A stretch of 64,000 nt of DNA from Paenibacillus sp. 481 (GCF_021223605.1 NZ_CP075175.1:62001-126000), one strand, 5' to 3'; counted from the stretch's first letter, positions 1 through 9,263 are shown. The notes: a model not told the origin generated them from the letters alone. Numbers and translations: made by a program.

Positions 1-125
1 TACAAGTCATCGGTTGATTACTTCATATCATGATAACCTCTCTGTTTTTGATTCATACGCTCGTAGCTGAGATGCAACATGAACTGTCTTAAAAAGGGGC
101 GATGTCACGCCCTAATCTTGAAACA

Positions 126-491
126 CTAGATCCAAGTATCTTTGGCTGCTGTTATTTCGGACTCCGTACCGCCACTGTCTACTACTCTTTTGGGCTCCAC
201 CAACATGATATGGCATTCTTTTTCAGCAGAAGGTTTCATCTCAATTCCCTTCGGGACAATAAACATCTCACCCTTAGAAATTTTCACTTGACCATCACGA
301 AAATCAATGACCATCTCCCCTTCGAGCGCGATAAATACCTTATCGGTATCTTCATGCACATGCCATACATAATCCCCAGCAATCTTAATGAGCTTAAATT
401 GATAGTCATTCATTTCACCAATGACTTTCAGAGACCAAAGATCGTTGAATGTAGATAGCTTCTCATTCAAGTTAATAGCTTGGTAATGCAT
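126..491 (-). CDS. Small cupin-domain protein
   Basis: A 121-residue single-domain cupin. The first cupin motif is visible around residues 40-60 (HVHEDTDKVFIALEGEM), and the second around residues 72-95 (GEMFIVPKGIE, then a late H in ECHIML). Size and layout fit stand-alone cupins that bind a metal or a small ligand in the cytoplasm; the substrate cannot be told. The ATG is preceded by AAGGAGAGG at good spacing. It lies just downstream of an AraC regulator on the same strand, with about 100 bp between them, so it could be a target of that regulator. The fold is clear; the function is open. Confidence 0.8.
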   Translation of the reverse strand: MHYQAINLNEKLSTFNDLWSLKVIGEMNDYQFKLIKIAGDYVWHVHEDTDKVFIALEGEMVIDFRDGQVKISKGEMFIVPKGIEMKPSAEKECHIMLVEPKRVVDSGGTESEITAAKDTWI

Positions 492-588
492 ATGAACCTC
501 TCCTTTATTTAGCGCTTATGTAGGGCGTTTAATGTTTGCCATTATTATAGTAAAGGAATTTTTAGATTAGAATGGATGCCTGTTGAAA

Positions 589-1416
589 TTAGCATGGATT
601 ATTGATGAACTTTGCTCGATATTCAGTAGGAGAAATACCGCATTGTTTTTTGAACGCTCTACTGAAATAAAAAGGGTCCGCAATCCCTACCGTTTGCGCT
701 ATTTGTTGTATCGGCAGATCACTTGTAGCTAGCATTTCTTGCGCCATGTTTAAACGATATTCTAATACATATTTTGCTGGTCCCATACCTGCATGTCTTC
801 TAAATAGGTAAGAAAGTCGATTTCGATTAACGTTATGTTGTTCTGCAAGCGATGCTATTGTAAGGCTTTGATCATAGTATTCATGAATATAATGAGCTAC
901 CCGTTCGAATAAAGGTTGCGATTCACAACTATTTTGCCTGTTATCAACACATAGTAAGGCTTCATTCAGTACATCGCGGAACAGCATTTCGGTCTGAAAC
1001 ATCGAAATGCCTCCTCGCTGATTATACACATGCCAAAGACGCCTAATTAATTCAATAAGACGCGGAGATTGTCCTGTTGATAATTCAAAATGCTGCTGAG
1101 AAAAGCTTGACTCTGTTCGTTCCGAGTTACATATCCGATATAGCACAAGAATATACTCCCAGTCGGTTTTGCCGAACATTTTTTGAGCTAGTTTCATTTT
1201 TGCACCGCCGTGCACAACTTTTCCAGGCGAAAAAATATAAGGCGTGCCATTAAATTCAAATTGCACCTTACCTGCAAGTGGAAACACAAATCCAGGAAAA
1301 GCATCTGTATAGTCAGCGTGAGGCACACCTGGATTTCTAGCATATCGATATACCCCTTCTACTTGAAAAGGAGTATGTGCAAGATGCTCTGCTAACTGAT
1401 TAACGTCGATTGTCAC
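589..1416 (-). CDS. AraC-family transcriptional regulator
   Basis: A 275-residue regulator. The N-terminal half looks like a cupin-type sensor domain (GFVFPLAGKVQFEFNG), and the last 100 residues hold the two helix-turn-helix units of AraC proteins (SLAEQHNVNRNRLSYLFRRH, then IAQTVGIADPFYFSRAFKK). AraC proteins of this layout usually sense a small metabolite and control nearby genes. The start is a GTG at 1416 with AAAGGAGG eight bases upstream; an overlapping ATG there is out of frame and stops at once. The ligand is unknown. The following cupin gene is a plausible target. Confidence 0.9.
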   Translation of the reverse strand: MTIDVNQLAEHLAHTPFQVEGVYRYARNPGVPHADYTDAFPGFVFPLAGKVQFEFNGTPYIFSPGKVVHGGAKMKLAQKMFGKTDWEYILVLYRICNSERTESSFSQQHFELSTGQSPRLIELIRRLWHVYNQRGGISMFQTEMLFRDVLNEALLCVDNRQNSCESQPLFERVAHYIHEYYDQSLTIASLAEQHNVNRNRLSYLFRRHAGMGPAKYVLEYRLNMAQEMLATSDLPIQQIAQTVGIADPFYFSRAFKKQCGISPTEYRAKFINNPC

Positions 1417-1598
1417 ATTGCATACCTCCTTTCATATAGTAGTTGGCTGTTAATCCTGCGATCGATCGTTGTACATCCTGTGCAGCTCTTGATTTCATTT
1501 TGAGTTTACACAAAAATATTGACAGACCCGACCCCTTCCCATAATTGTTTTGTACCCTTCGTCAGTCCAAAGTTAACATAAAAAACTAACCCTCTTTT

Positions 1599-3521
1599 TC
1601 ACGCTAGTTCATTTTCCTTACTCATAAGATCTTGTTCAATTTTTCGAATTGAGTTAAGCATAGTTTTGAGATTATGTCTACGAAGAGGCTGTAGATCCTC
1701 CTCCTGAATCATTTTCTGAAGTTGTTCTCCCATTCTCTCATAAACGATGGATTTTTCTTTAGTATTAGTAGTATTTATATACTCTGATCGATATATAAAT
1801 GCGTTGCGCAAAGTAATTAATTTACAATTATCTTTAATAGTTCCTATCGCCTGTACAAATTCCTCCGGACTTACATATTGAAATAATTCGGTGATTTGCT
1901 CACGTCCCTGTAATAATCCTATTAGTTTATCAGGATCTGAGGCAGTTGCCATAATTGCTTCATCTAATTTATTTTTCTGGTAAACTGCAAGTTGCTCCTG
2001 ATTAATTTCCCAAAGCAAATTCTGTATATAAACTCGGAAATTCACAATGTATTCTCGCTCAATTTTTACTGTATTTTTTAGATCAACAAAATTATCATTT
2101 ATAATGTTAATAATACCTTCTTGGAATATGAGTTGTATGTCTACTTTAGACTCATTTATTAAATTTTCCTCAATAAAGTATTCAAACAGTTTATAAAATT
2201 CGTCTAAGTAAGCTGTACCTAGTTTACCTTTCTTAATACGCTGAAGTGTTGCACTATAGCATTCATTAAACTCTTGTTGACTCATTTCGTAGTATTTTTC
2301 AAATAGTTTTACTTCCGGTGATTTCTCTAGGATCTCAGGTAACTTTGTTTCAGTAGTAAATTGAACTTCATCAAAATAACCAGTAATTAGGTATTCAGTA
2401 ATTGAAGCATATCCGATAAGTGAAGATGATGTTTCGTCATAATACTTGGATACAAATATATCAGAAAATATTATTTCTTGATCCTGATGGTTTTTTTTAC
2501 TCTTTCCATTAATTAATCCAACTAACTCTGATGTAATTTTTAATTTTTTCATAGATAATAATTGTTCATTGTTATATTTCCCAGATCTAATTTCCGATGT
2601 AAAGGCTATTGTATATTTTAGAAGCTTTTCAGCAGCATATTCTAAATGTTCTTTTTCCATTTTATTTAATTGTTGATAAATAAAATGGAAATCAGATAAT
2701 GCTTGATTAAGTGACCTAAGATTTTTATCAACTGTCTTTATGAAAATATTTGAAATTAACTTCATATTAGAATTTAAAAAATTATAGTAATTATCTTGGA
2801 ATCGGTACTTCTCAATCAAGGATAAAATACTTATCTCTTCATCCGGAAAAAACTTGAGGGTTTTACCAATAACCTTCTCCTTAAATCGTTTATATTCCTG
2901 TATATTTATATCTTCTACTGTGTCGCTCCTCGTATCTTTTCTATTCCTTTTTGCATCTATTGTACGGATTATTTGTTTTTCATCCGTAATGAATATTGTT
3001 TTTATCTTATCTTGCTCTATAAATTTATTGATAAATCCAAAGAGCTCTACATAATTTATTTTACATCTTTCTAAATCATCGAAAATAAGAAGCATCTCAC
3101 TCTTCATACCCATCCAAGCTTTGATGAATGGCTGAATATCTACATTATTATTACCAGTTCGATATCCAAATGCCGCCACTATATTAAGTATAAAATTCCC
3201 AATTTGTGAGCCTGTATTAATCAAATTTCTTTTACTTTTCACACGTGGTTTTATTGAAAGGAATATTTCTTTTTCCAAATCCGAAATTGATTCTAGGCCA
3301 AACAAAGAAACATAAATCGGTTTGTACATAATTGTTTTAATATTTTTAGAAATAGATGTATCATTTAAAGAATTGTATTTTTTCACTTCTATATTTCGCA
3401 TTAACTTATTTTGAATAAAAAACGTCTTCCCTGTGCCCCAACTGCCATCAATCAAAAGAGAATATGTAGTTTCTTTAATCTCTAAATAATCATTTACCGC
3501 TTTTTCTATATGCTTCATCAT
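1599..3521 (-). CDS. KAP-family P-loop NTPase
   Basis: A 640-residue protein with a Walker A motif at residues 26-33 (GSWGTGKT) and a Walker B-type motif near residue 145 (LLIFDDLERC), followed by a sensor-like stretch (KTIFITDEKQI). This fits KAP NTPases, a STAND-like group often found alone or in phage-defence settings. The typical membrane insertion of many KAP proteins is not obvious. The C-terminal half is charged, helix-rich and not recognised. The ATGATG start follows GAGAGGTG. The gene is clearly more AT-rich than the genes after 5 kb and sits among decayed sequence, which suggests acquisition by transfer. A defence role is inference only. Confidence 0.82.
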   Translation of the reverse strand: MMKHIEKAVNDYLEIKETTYSLLIDGSWGTGKTFFIQNKLMRNIEVKKYNSLNDTSISKNIKTIMYKPIYVSLFGLESISDLEKEIFLSIKPRVKSKRNLINTGSQIGNFILNIVAAFGYRTGNNNVDIQPFIKAWMGMKSEMLLIFDDLERCKINYVELFGFINKFIEQDKIKTIFITDEKQIIRTIDAKRNRKDTRSDTVEDINIQEYKRFKEKVIGKTLKFFPDEEISILSLIEKYRFQDNYYNFLNSNMKLISNIFIKTVDKNLRSLNQALSDFHFIYQQLNKMEKEHLEYAAEKLLKYTIAFTSEIRSGKYNNEQLLSMKKLKITSELVGLINGKSKKNHQDQEIIFSDIFVSKYYDETSSSLIGYASITEYLITGYFDEVQFTTETKLPEILEKSPEVKLFEKYYEMSQQEFNECYSATLQRIKKGKLGTAYLDEFYKLFEYFIEENLINESKVDIQLIFQEGIINIINDNFVDLKNTVKIEREYIVNFRVYIQNLLWEINQEQLAVYQKNKLDEAIMATASDPDKLIGLLQGREQITELFQYVSPEEFVQAIGTIKDNCKLITLRNAFIYRSEYINTTNTKEKSIVYERMGEQLQKMIQEEDLQPLRRHNLKTMLNSIRKIEQDLMSKENELA

Positions 3522-4262
3522 ACACCTCTCTACAAATATTATTCTTATATTTCAACAATTTCTACAATCCCTCCTGCAAGCTATGTTGCTCTGTTCCAAT
3601 AAATATAAAATTATTATTTGAATATCGAAAGCAAATCGTTAGCAAAAATACAAACTGAACAGACTGACTATTAAAATTGATGATAGTTTACTGTGAAGAT
3701 AAAAGAATATAGAGAGTTGTCGATAATGCCTCAAAGGATAAGAACCTTTTAGATAAGGTTCTTATCCTTTGAGTTAATATCCACTTACTAGAAATACTGA
3801 ATTTTTCCCACTTTGAAATGAGATTTGGGTTAGGGATTCAAATCATAAAGCAAAATTAATCCCAATCCAATAAAATTCGATAATTTTAAGTACACCGATA
3901 AAGAATCAAGTGCATATTAAAAGCTATAATAATGGGTCACCCCTTACACTGGACTTCATCATAGGAACTCTAGTAAGTTTAGAGGCCCATTATCATATCC
4001 TACAACATTTCACATGCTTACTCCCAACAATATTCTTCGCCGTTACTTATGGTACGATCCCCCGTAGTGTATCTAAGCACAAAGCATATTATGAGAATAA
4101 AATATACGTAACAACATAGTGATTACACAACTATAAAAAACATTTTCAAAACAGATTGGACAAGATATTTGTTCATCTGTTTATTTTATTATCTCTCACT
4201 TTCTGTCTCACTCTACACGAAAAATAATCTAAAAAATATTTACATTAATAGTTGATTATAGT
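3522..4262. other. AT-rich intergenic stretch
   Basis: This 740-bp stretch separates the KAP NTPase from the decayed XRE gene. Apart from one long perfect hairpin (3730-3773), it holds only short open frames without ribosome sites, including one on the plus strand at 3910-4119 that I do not accept as a gene. It may carry the KAP promoter; no convincing -35/-10 pair was chosen. Confidence 0.5.
3730..3773. repeat. Perfect 19-bp inverted repeat
   Basis: Arms CTCAAAGGATAAGAACCTT (3730-3748) and the exact reverse complement (3755-3773) flank a six-base loop. There is no clear T-run on either side, so it is not a textbook terminator. It may be a terminator of lost genes or the relic of a mobile element end. 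Confidence 0.75.
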
Positions 4263-4291
4263 ATATATAAGTTAATATGTAACTTATATAT
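4263..4291 (+). promoter_or_regulatory. Operator-like palindrome before the XRE remnant
   Basis: Two perfect 12-bp arms (ATATATAAGTTA and TAACTTATATAT) are separated by five bases. They end 13 bp before the GTG of the broken XRE regulator and just upstream of its ribosome site. The position fits an autoregulatory operator overlapping a promoter. Confidence 0.55.
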
Positions 4292-4304
4292 GGAAGGTGA
4301 TAAC

Positions 4305-4546
4305 GTGAATCGTGAACCGACACCAACACCTTTGGGAGAACTTATCCAGTAATTTAGACGTTAAGCGGAATTATCATTAGCGAATTATTGGATTTAACTG
4401 GTATTCATGAGGGCCATTTGTCTAGGATTGAAAACGGGGAAACAAAACTTCCAGATTTCAAAACGGTTAAATCCATTGCAACCGCGCTTAATATACCGTT
4501 TGATGAGTATGTTGAACGGTATATTGAAATAGACCAAATATCATGA
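4305..4546 (+). pseudogene. Decayed XRE-family HTH regulator
   Basis: The reading frame starts at a GTG with GGAAGGTGATAAC in front (PTPLGELIQ) and meets two in-frame stops within 20 codons. It then continues in another frame with a clear helix-turn-helix second half (LTGIHEGHLSRIENGETKLP, then KTVKSIATALNIPFDEYV). This is the usual DNA-binding domain of XRE/Cro-type regulators in Bacilli. At least two nonsense changes and one single-base frameshift are needed to explain it, so it is dead unless the sequence has errors. The domain identity is clear; the regulator's former targets are unknown. Confidence 0.8.
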
Positions 4547-4771
4547 GGACAATGAACTAAATGCCAGTTCTTCACTTTATGGGTCTGGTTGGAATGTCGA
4601 TATACGTGCATCAGATGGTAATTATGGCTTTGAAAACAAACAATCAGGGCTAGAAAGGAATATGAAGGTAGCAGTGGAGCTTTTCAAGTAGGATATGCAC
4701 ACAGAAACTTGCCTGGGAAAATTGGAATTTCTTTCGTTCCTGTTAGTATTGATTTTGGCGGTGTTACTTAA
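4547..4771 (+). pseudogene. Unassigned broken ORF remnant
   Basis: Directly after the XRE remnant, one frame reads a Gly/Ser-rich segment (SSLYGSGWNVDIRASDGNYG). A second frame continues from about 4650 (EYEGSSGAFQVGYAHRNLPG) and ends at a TAA at 4769 after IGISFVPVSIDFGGVT. The composition looks protein-like across the frame change, which suggests a decayed secreted or toxin-like C-terminus. I do not recognise the family. Confidence 0.35.
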
Positions 4772-4796
4772 TCAGAATACTTTGACCGTTACAACT

Positions 4797-5006
4797 TTAC
4801 TTACTAGAAAAATAAAGCAGCCCAGCAATAGGGGCTGCTTTTAACATTATTGTTTTTTGCGATACCTTGTAATCAATACTAAACAATAATCCTATAATAA
4901 CCAGAAGTAGACTGTATACAAGTTCATCATCTTTGATTGTTAAACCAAACACGCCCACTATTAGATGAAATATTACAAGGGGAGCTATTACAAAGAAAAG
5001 AGTCAA
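4797..5006 (-). CDS. Possible small membrane protein
   Basis: A 69-residue frame with a TTG start and two strongly hydrophobic segments (FFVIAPLVIFHLIVGVFGL and LVYSLLLVIIGLLF) separated by a short charged loop. The ribosome site is weak (AGGGAAATG). Its last codons lie inside a terminator-like hairpin (4814-4841), which argues against it being an intact gene. It may be a real two-helix protein, a remnant, or chance. Confidence 0.25.
   Translation of the reverse strand: MTLFFVIAPLVIFHLIVGVFGLTIKDDELVYSLLLVIIGLLFSIDYKVSQKTIMLKAAPIAGLLYFSSK
4814..4841. terminator. Bidirectional terminator-like hairpin
   Basis: AAAGCAGCCC pairs with GGGCTGCTTT around an eight-base loop, with A-rich and T-rich flanks. 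It would end transcripts of the decayed plus-strand genes. Confidence 0.6.
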
Positions 5007-5132
5007 TTTAAATCATTTCCCTATTTCCCGGGTAAGCGCAGCATTCGCTACAGGCCATGCCAATTAGACAATCGCGGTCTCAATCGATGGCGAAACACGG
5101 CGAACGATTTATTTTTTTGCACATTCAGCGCG

Positions 5133-5819
5133 TTATTCTGTAGTCGGACTATTTTCCAAATACATACTTGGCATAATAAAACGTTTCACCTTTAATCCAG
5201 CCGCTGTATCAAACGTTGTCAGGCCTTTTTCAGTGTACTCGTCTAAAATATGCTTTAAAATGTGTCCGATTAAAATACAGTCATCTAGAGCGTCATGTCT
5301 TTTTAAATGTGCGGTCTCAATCTGATAGTACTGGACTAAAAAATCAGCGGAGACGACATCTGTTACTTCGGGATGAATGTTCGTAAACAACGCTTTCGTG
5401 TCGATAACAGGGTTAGTCAGCATCGGTAACTGGTGCTGTTCGCAATACTTTTCCAACATCGGAATATCGTATTCATAGCCTGCCTGTGTGATAAGCACGG
5501 TCCCGTCCACAAATTCAGCAAATTGGCGATACACGTCGGGAAACGAAGGGGCGTCCGTCATCGCGTCATTCGTAATTCCGGTCAGCTCCTCAATCTGGGG
5601 AGGAATTCGTTTAGGTGACTTCACTAAGGAATTGAACGATATTTGTGAATGGTTAGGCTCCTCACCCTCAACACGAAGTGCACCAATTTGTGTGATACAC
5701 TCCGTTCGAAAGTCAATGCCTGTGCCTTCAAAATCAAAGATGCAAAATGTACGCTGCTGTAAGTCTGAAACAACAACACCCTCTACGACATACTCATTCT
5801 CATATACCGTGATTTTCAC
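5133..5819 (-). CDS. DnaQ/PolC-type 3'-5' exonuclease domain protein
   Basis: A DEDD-family exonuclease fold. Visible are motif I (CIFDFEGTGID, with acidic D and E), a middle motif (EYDIPMLEKYC), and the third motif HDALDDC near residue 180. These residues bind the two catalytic metals. The family covers proofreading subunits, DinG-type fusions and stand-alone DNA/RNA exonucleases. I chose the GTG at 5819 because GGAAAAGGGGAG precedes it and it lies after the stop of the upstream kinase-like gene; a longer frame would overlap that gene. The product is 228 residues. The 38-bp gap to the kinase-like gene suggests one transcript. Confidence 0.8.
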   Translation of the reverse strand: MKITVYENEYVVEGVVVSDLQQRTFCIFDFEGTGIDFRTECITQIGALRVEGEEPNHSQISFNSLVKSPKRIPPQIEELTGITNDAMTDAPSFPDVYRQFAEFVDGTVLITQAGYEYDIPMLEKYCEQHQLPMLTNPVIDTKALFTNIHPEVTDVVSADFLVQYYQIETAHLKRHDALDDCILIGHILKHILDEYTEKGLTTFDTAAGLKVKRFIMPSMYLENSPTTE

Positions 5820-5857
5820 TGTACACTCCCCTTTTCCCTGTTCGCTCTTATATTTAC

Positions 5858-7051
5858 TTACAATGGTTGCACCGCGTGGCCAAGCCCTAATTCCCAAGCT
5901 GCTACCAATTCAGCCACAGATGCGTATCTATCCTGACGATCACTTGCTACAGCACGTAATGCAACGTCATATAAGTCTTTCCCTGCTTCCCATTTGGACA
6001 AAGAACGATCAAGGCTTCCACCTAACAATACGAACGCAGTAGCCCCCATTCGATACACATTCGTCGTCTCATCGAGTATGGACCCAAGCTCAAACTCCTC
6101 CGGTGCCATAAAACGTGACGAGCCCCACATTCGCCCCATTACATTCGTGTACGGCTGTTTCTCATAGAGGTCGATGTCACATATTTTAATGATGTGCTGC
6201 TCGAAATCATACAGCAAGCTGCCGTCGTAAAAATCAACGGCTACATATTGACATGCCTCAACCTGAAGATGAAAGTTGAAAATGCTAGCTATGGCAGCTA
6301 ACCGCTGTTCAAGCGGCAGCTTTCTAAACCGGGTAATGGGAGAATCAAGCTGCCCATTTGTAGCTGACATGGATGACGCCGCGTGAGCGTGTACAAACAG
6401 ACTTTCTCCCTCGAACCATTCGTAAACGCATACATATCCAGAATCGACTGCAAAATGTTCGATGATATTCACAAGATGCGGATGCTGCAAGTCACTAAAA
6501 ATACGTACGGCTCGCTTGAGACGGATCACCGCATCTTGTGGGTCACCGTCATAATTGATCGTGCGTGCTCCAGCAAACTTAACAAATATCTTCTGCCCTT
6601 TTGCCTGAATTCCAAAGCTAATATTTCCTGAATCTTGCTGGTCAAACACAGCAAATACAGTCCCAAGTCGTGACAGCCAACTAAAATGATGCTCTTGCTT
6701 TAATTGAAACGTAACGCCATCTCGTGTGGTGGTAATTGGAGTAAACTCGTTCGTGATGGTCTCCTTGACGGCATGATCATAATTAGCAATATCTGGAACG
6801 TAATCCAAGGTTAGTTGGATGCCTTGCTGGACGTCTTGATCCAACAATTCAATGCTGTCGATAGCATCGTGCTCAATCCAAATATCACCCAAGGGATACG
6901 ACTCCATATCTGGTGAAATCACAATATGAACGAGAGAACACGTATCATCTTGCTGATCAGCTTGTAGCGGTTGAGGTTGGCCTATGAACCAACCCCGATC
7001 TCGCATCATTATTCTTATATATTGACCTTCATAATGTTGGAGCAACGTCAT
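5858..7051 (-). CDS. Serine/threonine protein kinase-like protein
   Basis: A 397-residue protein. The first 130 residues form an unrecognised domain. After it comes a kinase-like fold: a lysine in KGQKIFVKFAGA, LQHPHLVNIIEHF typical of the C-helix/beta4 region, a hinge-like CVYEWFEGESL, and an APE-like MAPEEF. The catalytic loop is atypical (VAVDFYDGSLLYDF instead of HRD...N) and DFG is replaced by DID, so activity may be weak or altered. The start has AGGGGG in front. It lies upstream of, and close to, the exonuclease gene. Kinase or pseudokinase; partner unknown. Confidence 0.75.
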   Translation of the reverse strand: MTLLQHYEGQYIRIMMRDRGWFIGQPQPLQADQQDDTCSLVHIVISPDMESYPLGDIWIEHDAIDSIELLDQDVQQGIQLTLDYVPDIANYDHAVKETITNEFTPITTTRDGVTFQLKQEHHFSWLSRLGTVFAVFDQQDSGNISFGIQAKGQKIFVKFAGARTINYDGDPQDAVIRLKRAVRIFSDLQHPHLVNIIEHFAVDSGYVCVYEWFEGESLFVHAHAASSMSATNGQLDSPITRFRKLPLEQRLAAIASIFNFHLQVEACQYVAVDFYDGSLLYDFEQHIIKICDIDLYEKQPYTNVMGRMWGSSRFMAPEEFELGSILDETTNVYRMGATAFVLLGGSLDRSLSKWEAGKDLYDVALRAVASDRQDRYASVAELVAAWELGLGHAVQPL

Positions 7052-7157
7052 ACAGCCCCCTATTTTACAAAAAGTTAATGCCGTTTATCATTCCACTTGT
7101 ATTATAATGGAATCAGACTACATTGGGTATATGTGGATTCCGGAAAGGACGCCTACG

Positions 7158-7512
7158 ATGAACAAATATTCGTATTCACCACCCAAAATAAAAACATCAA
7201 CCAAATTAACAAATGTACTCAGTTCTGAAGGTCAGGTCGTATGTTCATTTAGAAGAAACTATAGCAATCTCACAACTAGAATCGCAGATTGTTTTTTAGA
7301 CTTCAATGACTTATCTTGCAGATGAGTTTGTAATCAAAAAAGAACTAATGGACTGGGTAAAGGTATACTATCGAGGCCAAGAAGTCGTTAGATGGAAAAT
7401 GAAGCTGTCCGAATGGTTCCAGACTCATTTAGAAATAGCAGACGATTGTCCTATCCAAGACCCTGCCTTTTTTGTGTGCCTTTTTCAATGCATTTTTTAT
7501 GTAGGTCATTAA
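7158..7512 (+). pseudogene. Broken tubby C-terminal-like protein
   Basis: A frame with a good ribosome site (GGAAAGGA) begins at 7158 and reads KYSYSPPKIKTSTK, then stops after FLDFNDLSCR. A second, overlapping frame from 7306 reads FVIKKELMDWVKVYYRGQEV and ends in DDCPIQDPAFFVCLFQC. From memory these match the beginning and the end of the small tubby-like proteins common in Bacilli, with the middle part missing. An internal deletion plus frame change is the simplest reading. Moderately sure of the family. Confidence 0.55.
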
Positions 7513-7514
7513 GG

Positions 7515-8681
7515 TCATTCAGAATATTTAGCCAGCTTTTTGAAAAAGTCAGCAATCATGCTCGCCACGAGTCGCGGATCTTCAAGGGCGACAAAATGCC
7601 CACCTTTGCCTAGCTCGTCCCATTTGACGATGTTCGTAAACAAGCGCTCTACATAGGCTCGTGGTGCACGATCATTCGGTTGCGTGGCAGGCAAAGCAAC
7701 ACCTGTCGGAACGGTGATGGTGTCCGCAGGACCTGGCCATTTAATATGTTTGCCTTCATAGTAATAACGATTTGCTGCATTAATCGTTTGTGTAAACCAG
7801 TAAATAGAGACATTAGCTAGTAAATCCTCTAACTTAAAATGCGTATCGAGCTGCCCATTCGGAGGAGCAGTCCATGCATACCATTTTTCCAAAATAAACG
7901 CCGCTAAGCCAGCTGGAGAATCGTTAAGCCCGTAAGCATATGTCTGCGGGCGCGTGCCAAGAATATGTGAATATCCGCCCTCTTCTTGATCCCAGCTCTT
8001 CATAACGGACAAAAACTGCTGCTCTTCTACCGTTAATTGTGAACGATCTTGCGGTAAAGGAGGGCTCGGATTACCAGGATTGGTCGTATGATAGCCTGTC
8101 ACAACATGCGGAACATCTAAGCATAGCAAGCCACTAATGCTTGACCCTAAATCATAAGCATGAATGCCAAAGCGGTCATAGCCTAATTGCTGCATAAGGG
8201 AAACGAGTAGATGCGCGACTTGACGATCCTCAAATGCAGGCTCCACGCTCACATCGGAAAAGCCGTGCCCCGGAATGGAAGGAATAATGACGTCAAATGA
8301 TTGCTCCGCATCACCGCCAAAGCTTGCTGGGTCCGTCAAATAAGGAATCATATCGAGCATTTCATAAAATGAACTCGGCCAGCCATGTAGAAGCAGCAAC
8401 GGCTGTGGATTCGGCCCCTTCCCCCGCACATGAATGAAATGAATGCTCATTCCATTCACCTCTGCGGTGAAGTTAGGCAACGCATTGATGCGCTGCTCAA
8501 CAGCACGCCAATTAAAATCGTTCGCCCAATAGCTCACGATGCCTTGCATGACTTGGAGTGGAATACCATAGTCCCACTTCGCACCGACAACTTCATCCGG
8601 CCATCTTGTGAGCGATAATCGATGCTGTAAGTCTGTCAAGGCTTCATCTGTAATGTGGACTTGAAACGGTTTGATGTTCAT
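7515..8681 (-). CDS. Epoxide hydrolase family alpha/beta-hydrolase
   Basis: A 388-residue protein with the N-terminal epoxide-hydrolase cap region (IKPFQVHITDEALTDLQHRL) and an alpha/beta-hydrolase core. Visible are the oxyanion-hole motif LLLHGWPSSFYEM, the nucleophile region GIHAYDLGSSISG with the Asp used by epoxide hydrolases, and a late His in GKGGHFVALEDP. It is expected to open epoxides by water in the cytoplasm; the natural substrate is unknown. Length is usual for the family. It stands alone on its strand and ends just beside the broken tubby-like gene. Confidence 0.85.
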   Translation of the reverse strand: MNIKPFQVHITDEALTDLQHRLSLTRWPDEVVGAKWDYGIPLQVMQGIVSYWANDFNWRAVEQRINALPNFTAEVNGMSIHFIHVRGKGPNPQPLLLLHGWPSSFYEMLDMIPYLTDPASFGGDAEQSFDVIIPSIPGHGFSDVSVEPAFEDRQVAHLLVSLMQQLGYDRFGIHAYDLGSSISGLLCLDVPHVVTGYHTTNPGNPSPPLPQDRSQLTVEEQQFLSVMKSWDQEEGGYSHILGTRPQTYAYGLNDSPAGLAAFILEKWYAWTAPPNGQLDTHFKLEDLLANVSIYWFTQTINAANRYYYEGKHIKWPGPADTITVPTGVALPATQPNDRAPRAYVERLFTNIVKWDELGKGGHFVALEDPRLVASMIADFFKKLAKYSE

Positions 8682-8798
8682 AGGGTTGCTCCTCGCTATC
8701 TCAAGTTGAACATAGTATAGCGAACATACGATCCCCCCGCAACACTTATATATCTAATTATGATCGGTCTTGGTAGATGGTGTTTTGAAAAGGAGGGT

Positions 8799-9263
8799 CT
8801 ACAATTTCTTTTTCAGAAAAAATTGTTTAATTCCGTCTGGATAATCATCGATAACGCCAAATTGCTCGTACCCCATCCGCGTATAAAAATGCGGCGACTG
8901 ATAGCTAAACGTATTCGTATGTGCAAATACGCAGCCCAACTCTTTGCCTAATTTTTCAGCCTCCGCCATCATCACCTTGCCGTAGCCTTTATTCCGGTAC
9001 GCTTCCTCAATCCAAAACACATCGATATATAAGCAATAGTTAAACGTCTCGCAAAATATACCGCCAATCACCGTTCCCGCTTCATTTTTCAGAAATAAAT
9101 TAATATCTTTCCCCGGCTTCTCCAGCAGTCCATTTGTTGCTTGAACATTGTACTCATATAAGTTGTCGCATACGAGATCATAGTCTGCTTCATCGATTTC
9201 CTCTTCATTTGACCCACAAGCTGCTGTTAAAATCACTTTATCGTCTAGCTTTATTTCGTTCAT
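8799..9263 (-). CDS. GNAT-family N-acetyltransferase
   Basis: A 154-residue GNAT protein. The acetyl-CoA loop is visible in VFWIEEAYRNKGYGKVMM (R/Q-x-x-G-x-G/A type), followed by ELGCVFAHTNTFSYQSPHFY and the family's usual late FYTRMGYEQFG. The acceptor cannot be told. The ATG follows GGAGGACG. It is the last gene of an apparent three-gene operon with another GNAT and a putative lipoprotein; the gap to the upstream gene is 21 bp. Confidence 0.85.
   Translation of the reverse strand: MNEIKLDDKVILTAACGSNEEEIDEADYDLVCDNLYEYNVQATNGLLEKPGKDINLFLKNEAGTVIGGIFCETFNYCLYIDVFWIEEAYRNKGYGKVMMAEAEKLGKELGCVFAHTNTFSYQSPHFYTRMGYEQFGVIDDYPDGIKQFFLKKKL

Noticed and set aside
3730..3773. Insertion sequence end
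   Set aside because: The hairpin is perfect, but no transposase or target duplication is visible nearby, so it is listed only as an inverted repeat.
3910..4119. Plus-strand ORF of 69 codons
   Set aside because: No ribosome site, no recognisable domain, in an AT-rich gap.
4405..4611. Minus-strand ORF opposite the XRE remnant
   Set aside because: The plus strand shows the conserved HTH; the antisense frame has no ribosome site or domain.
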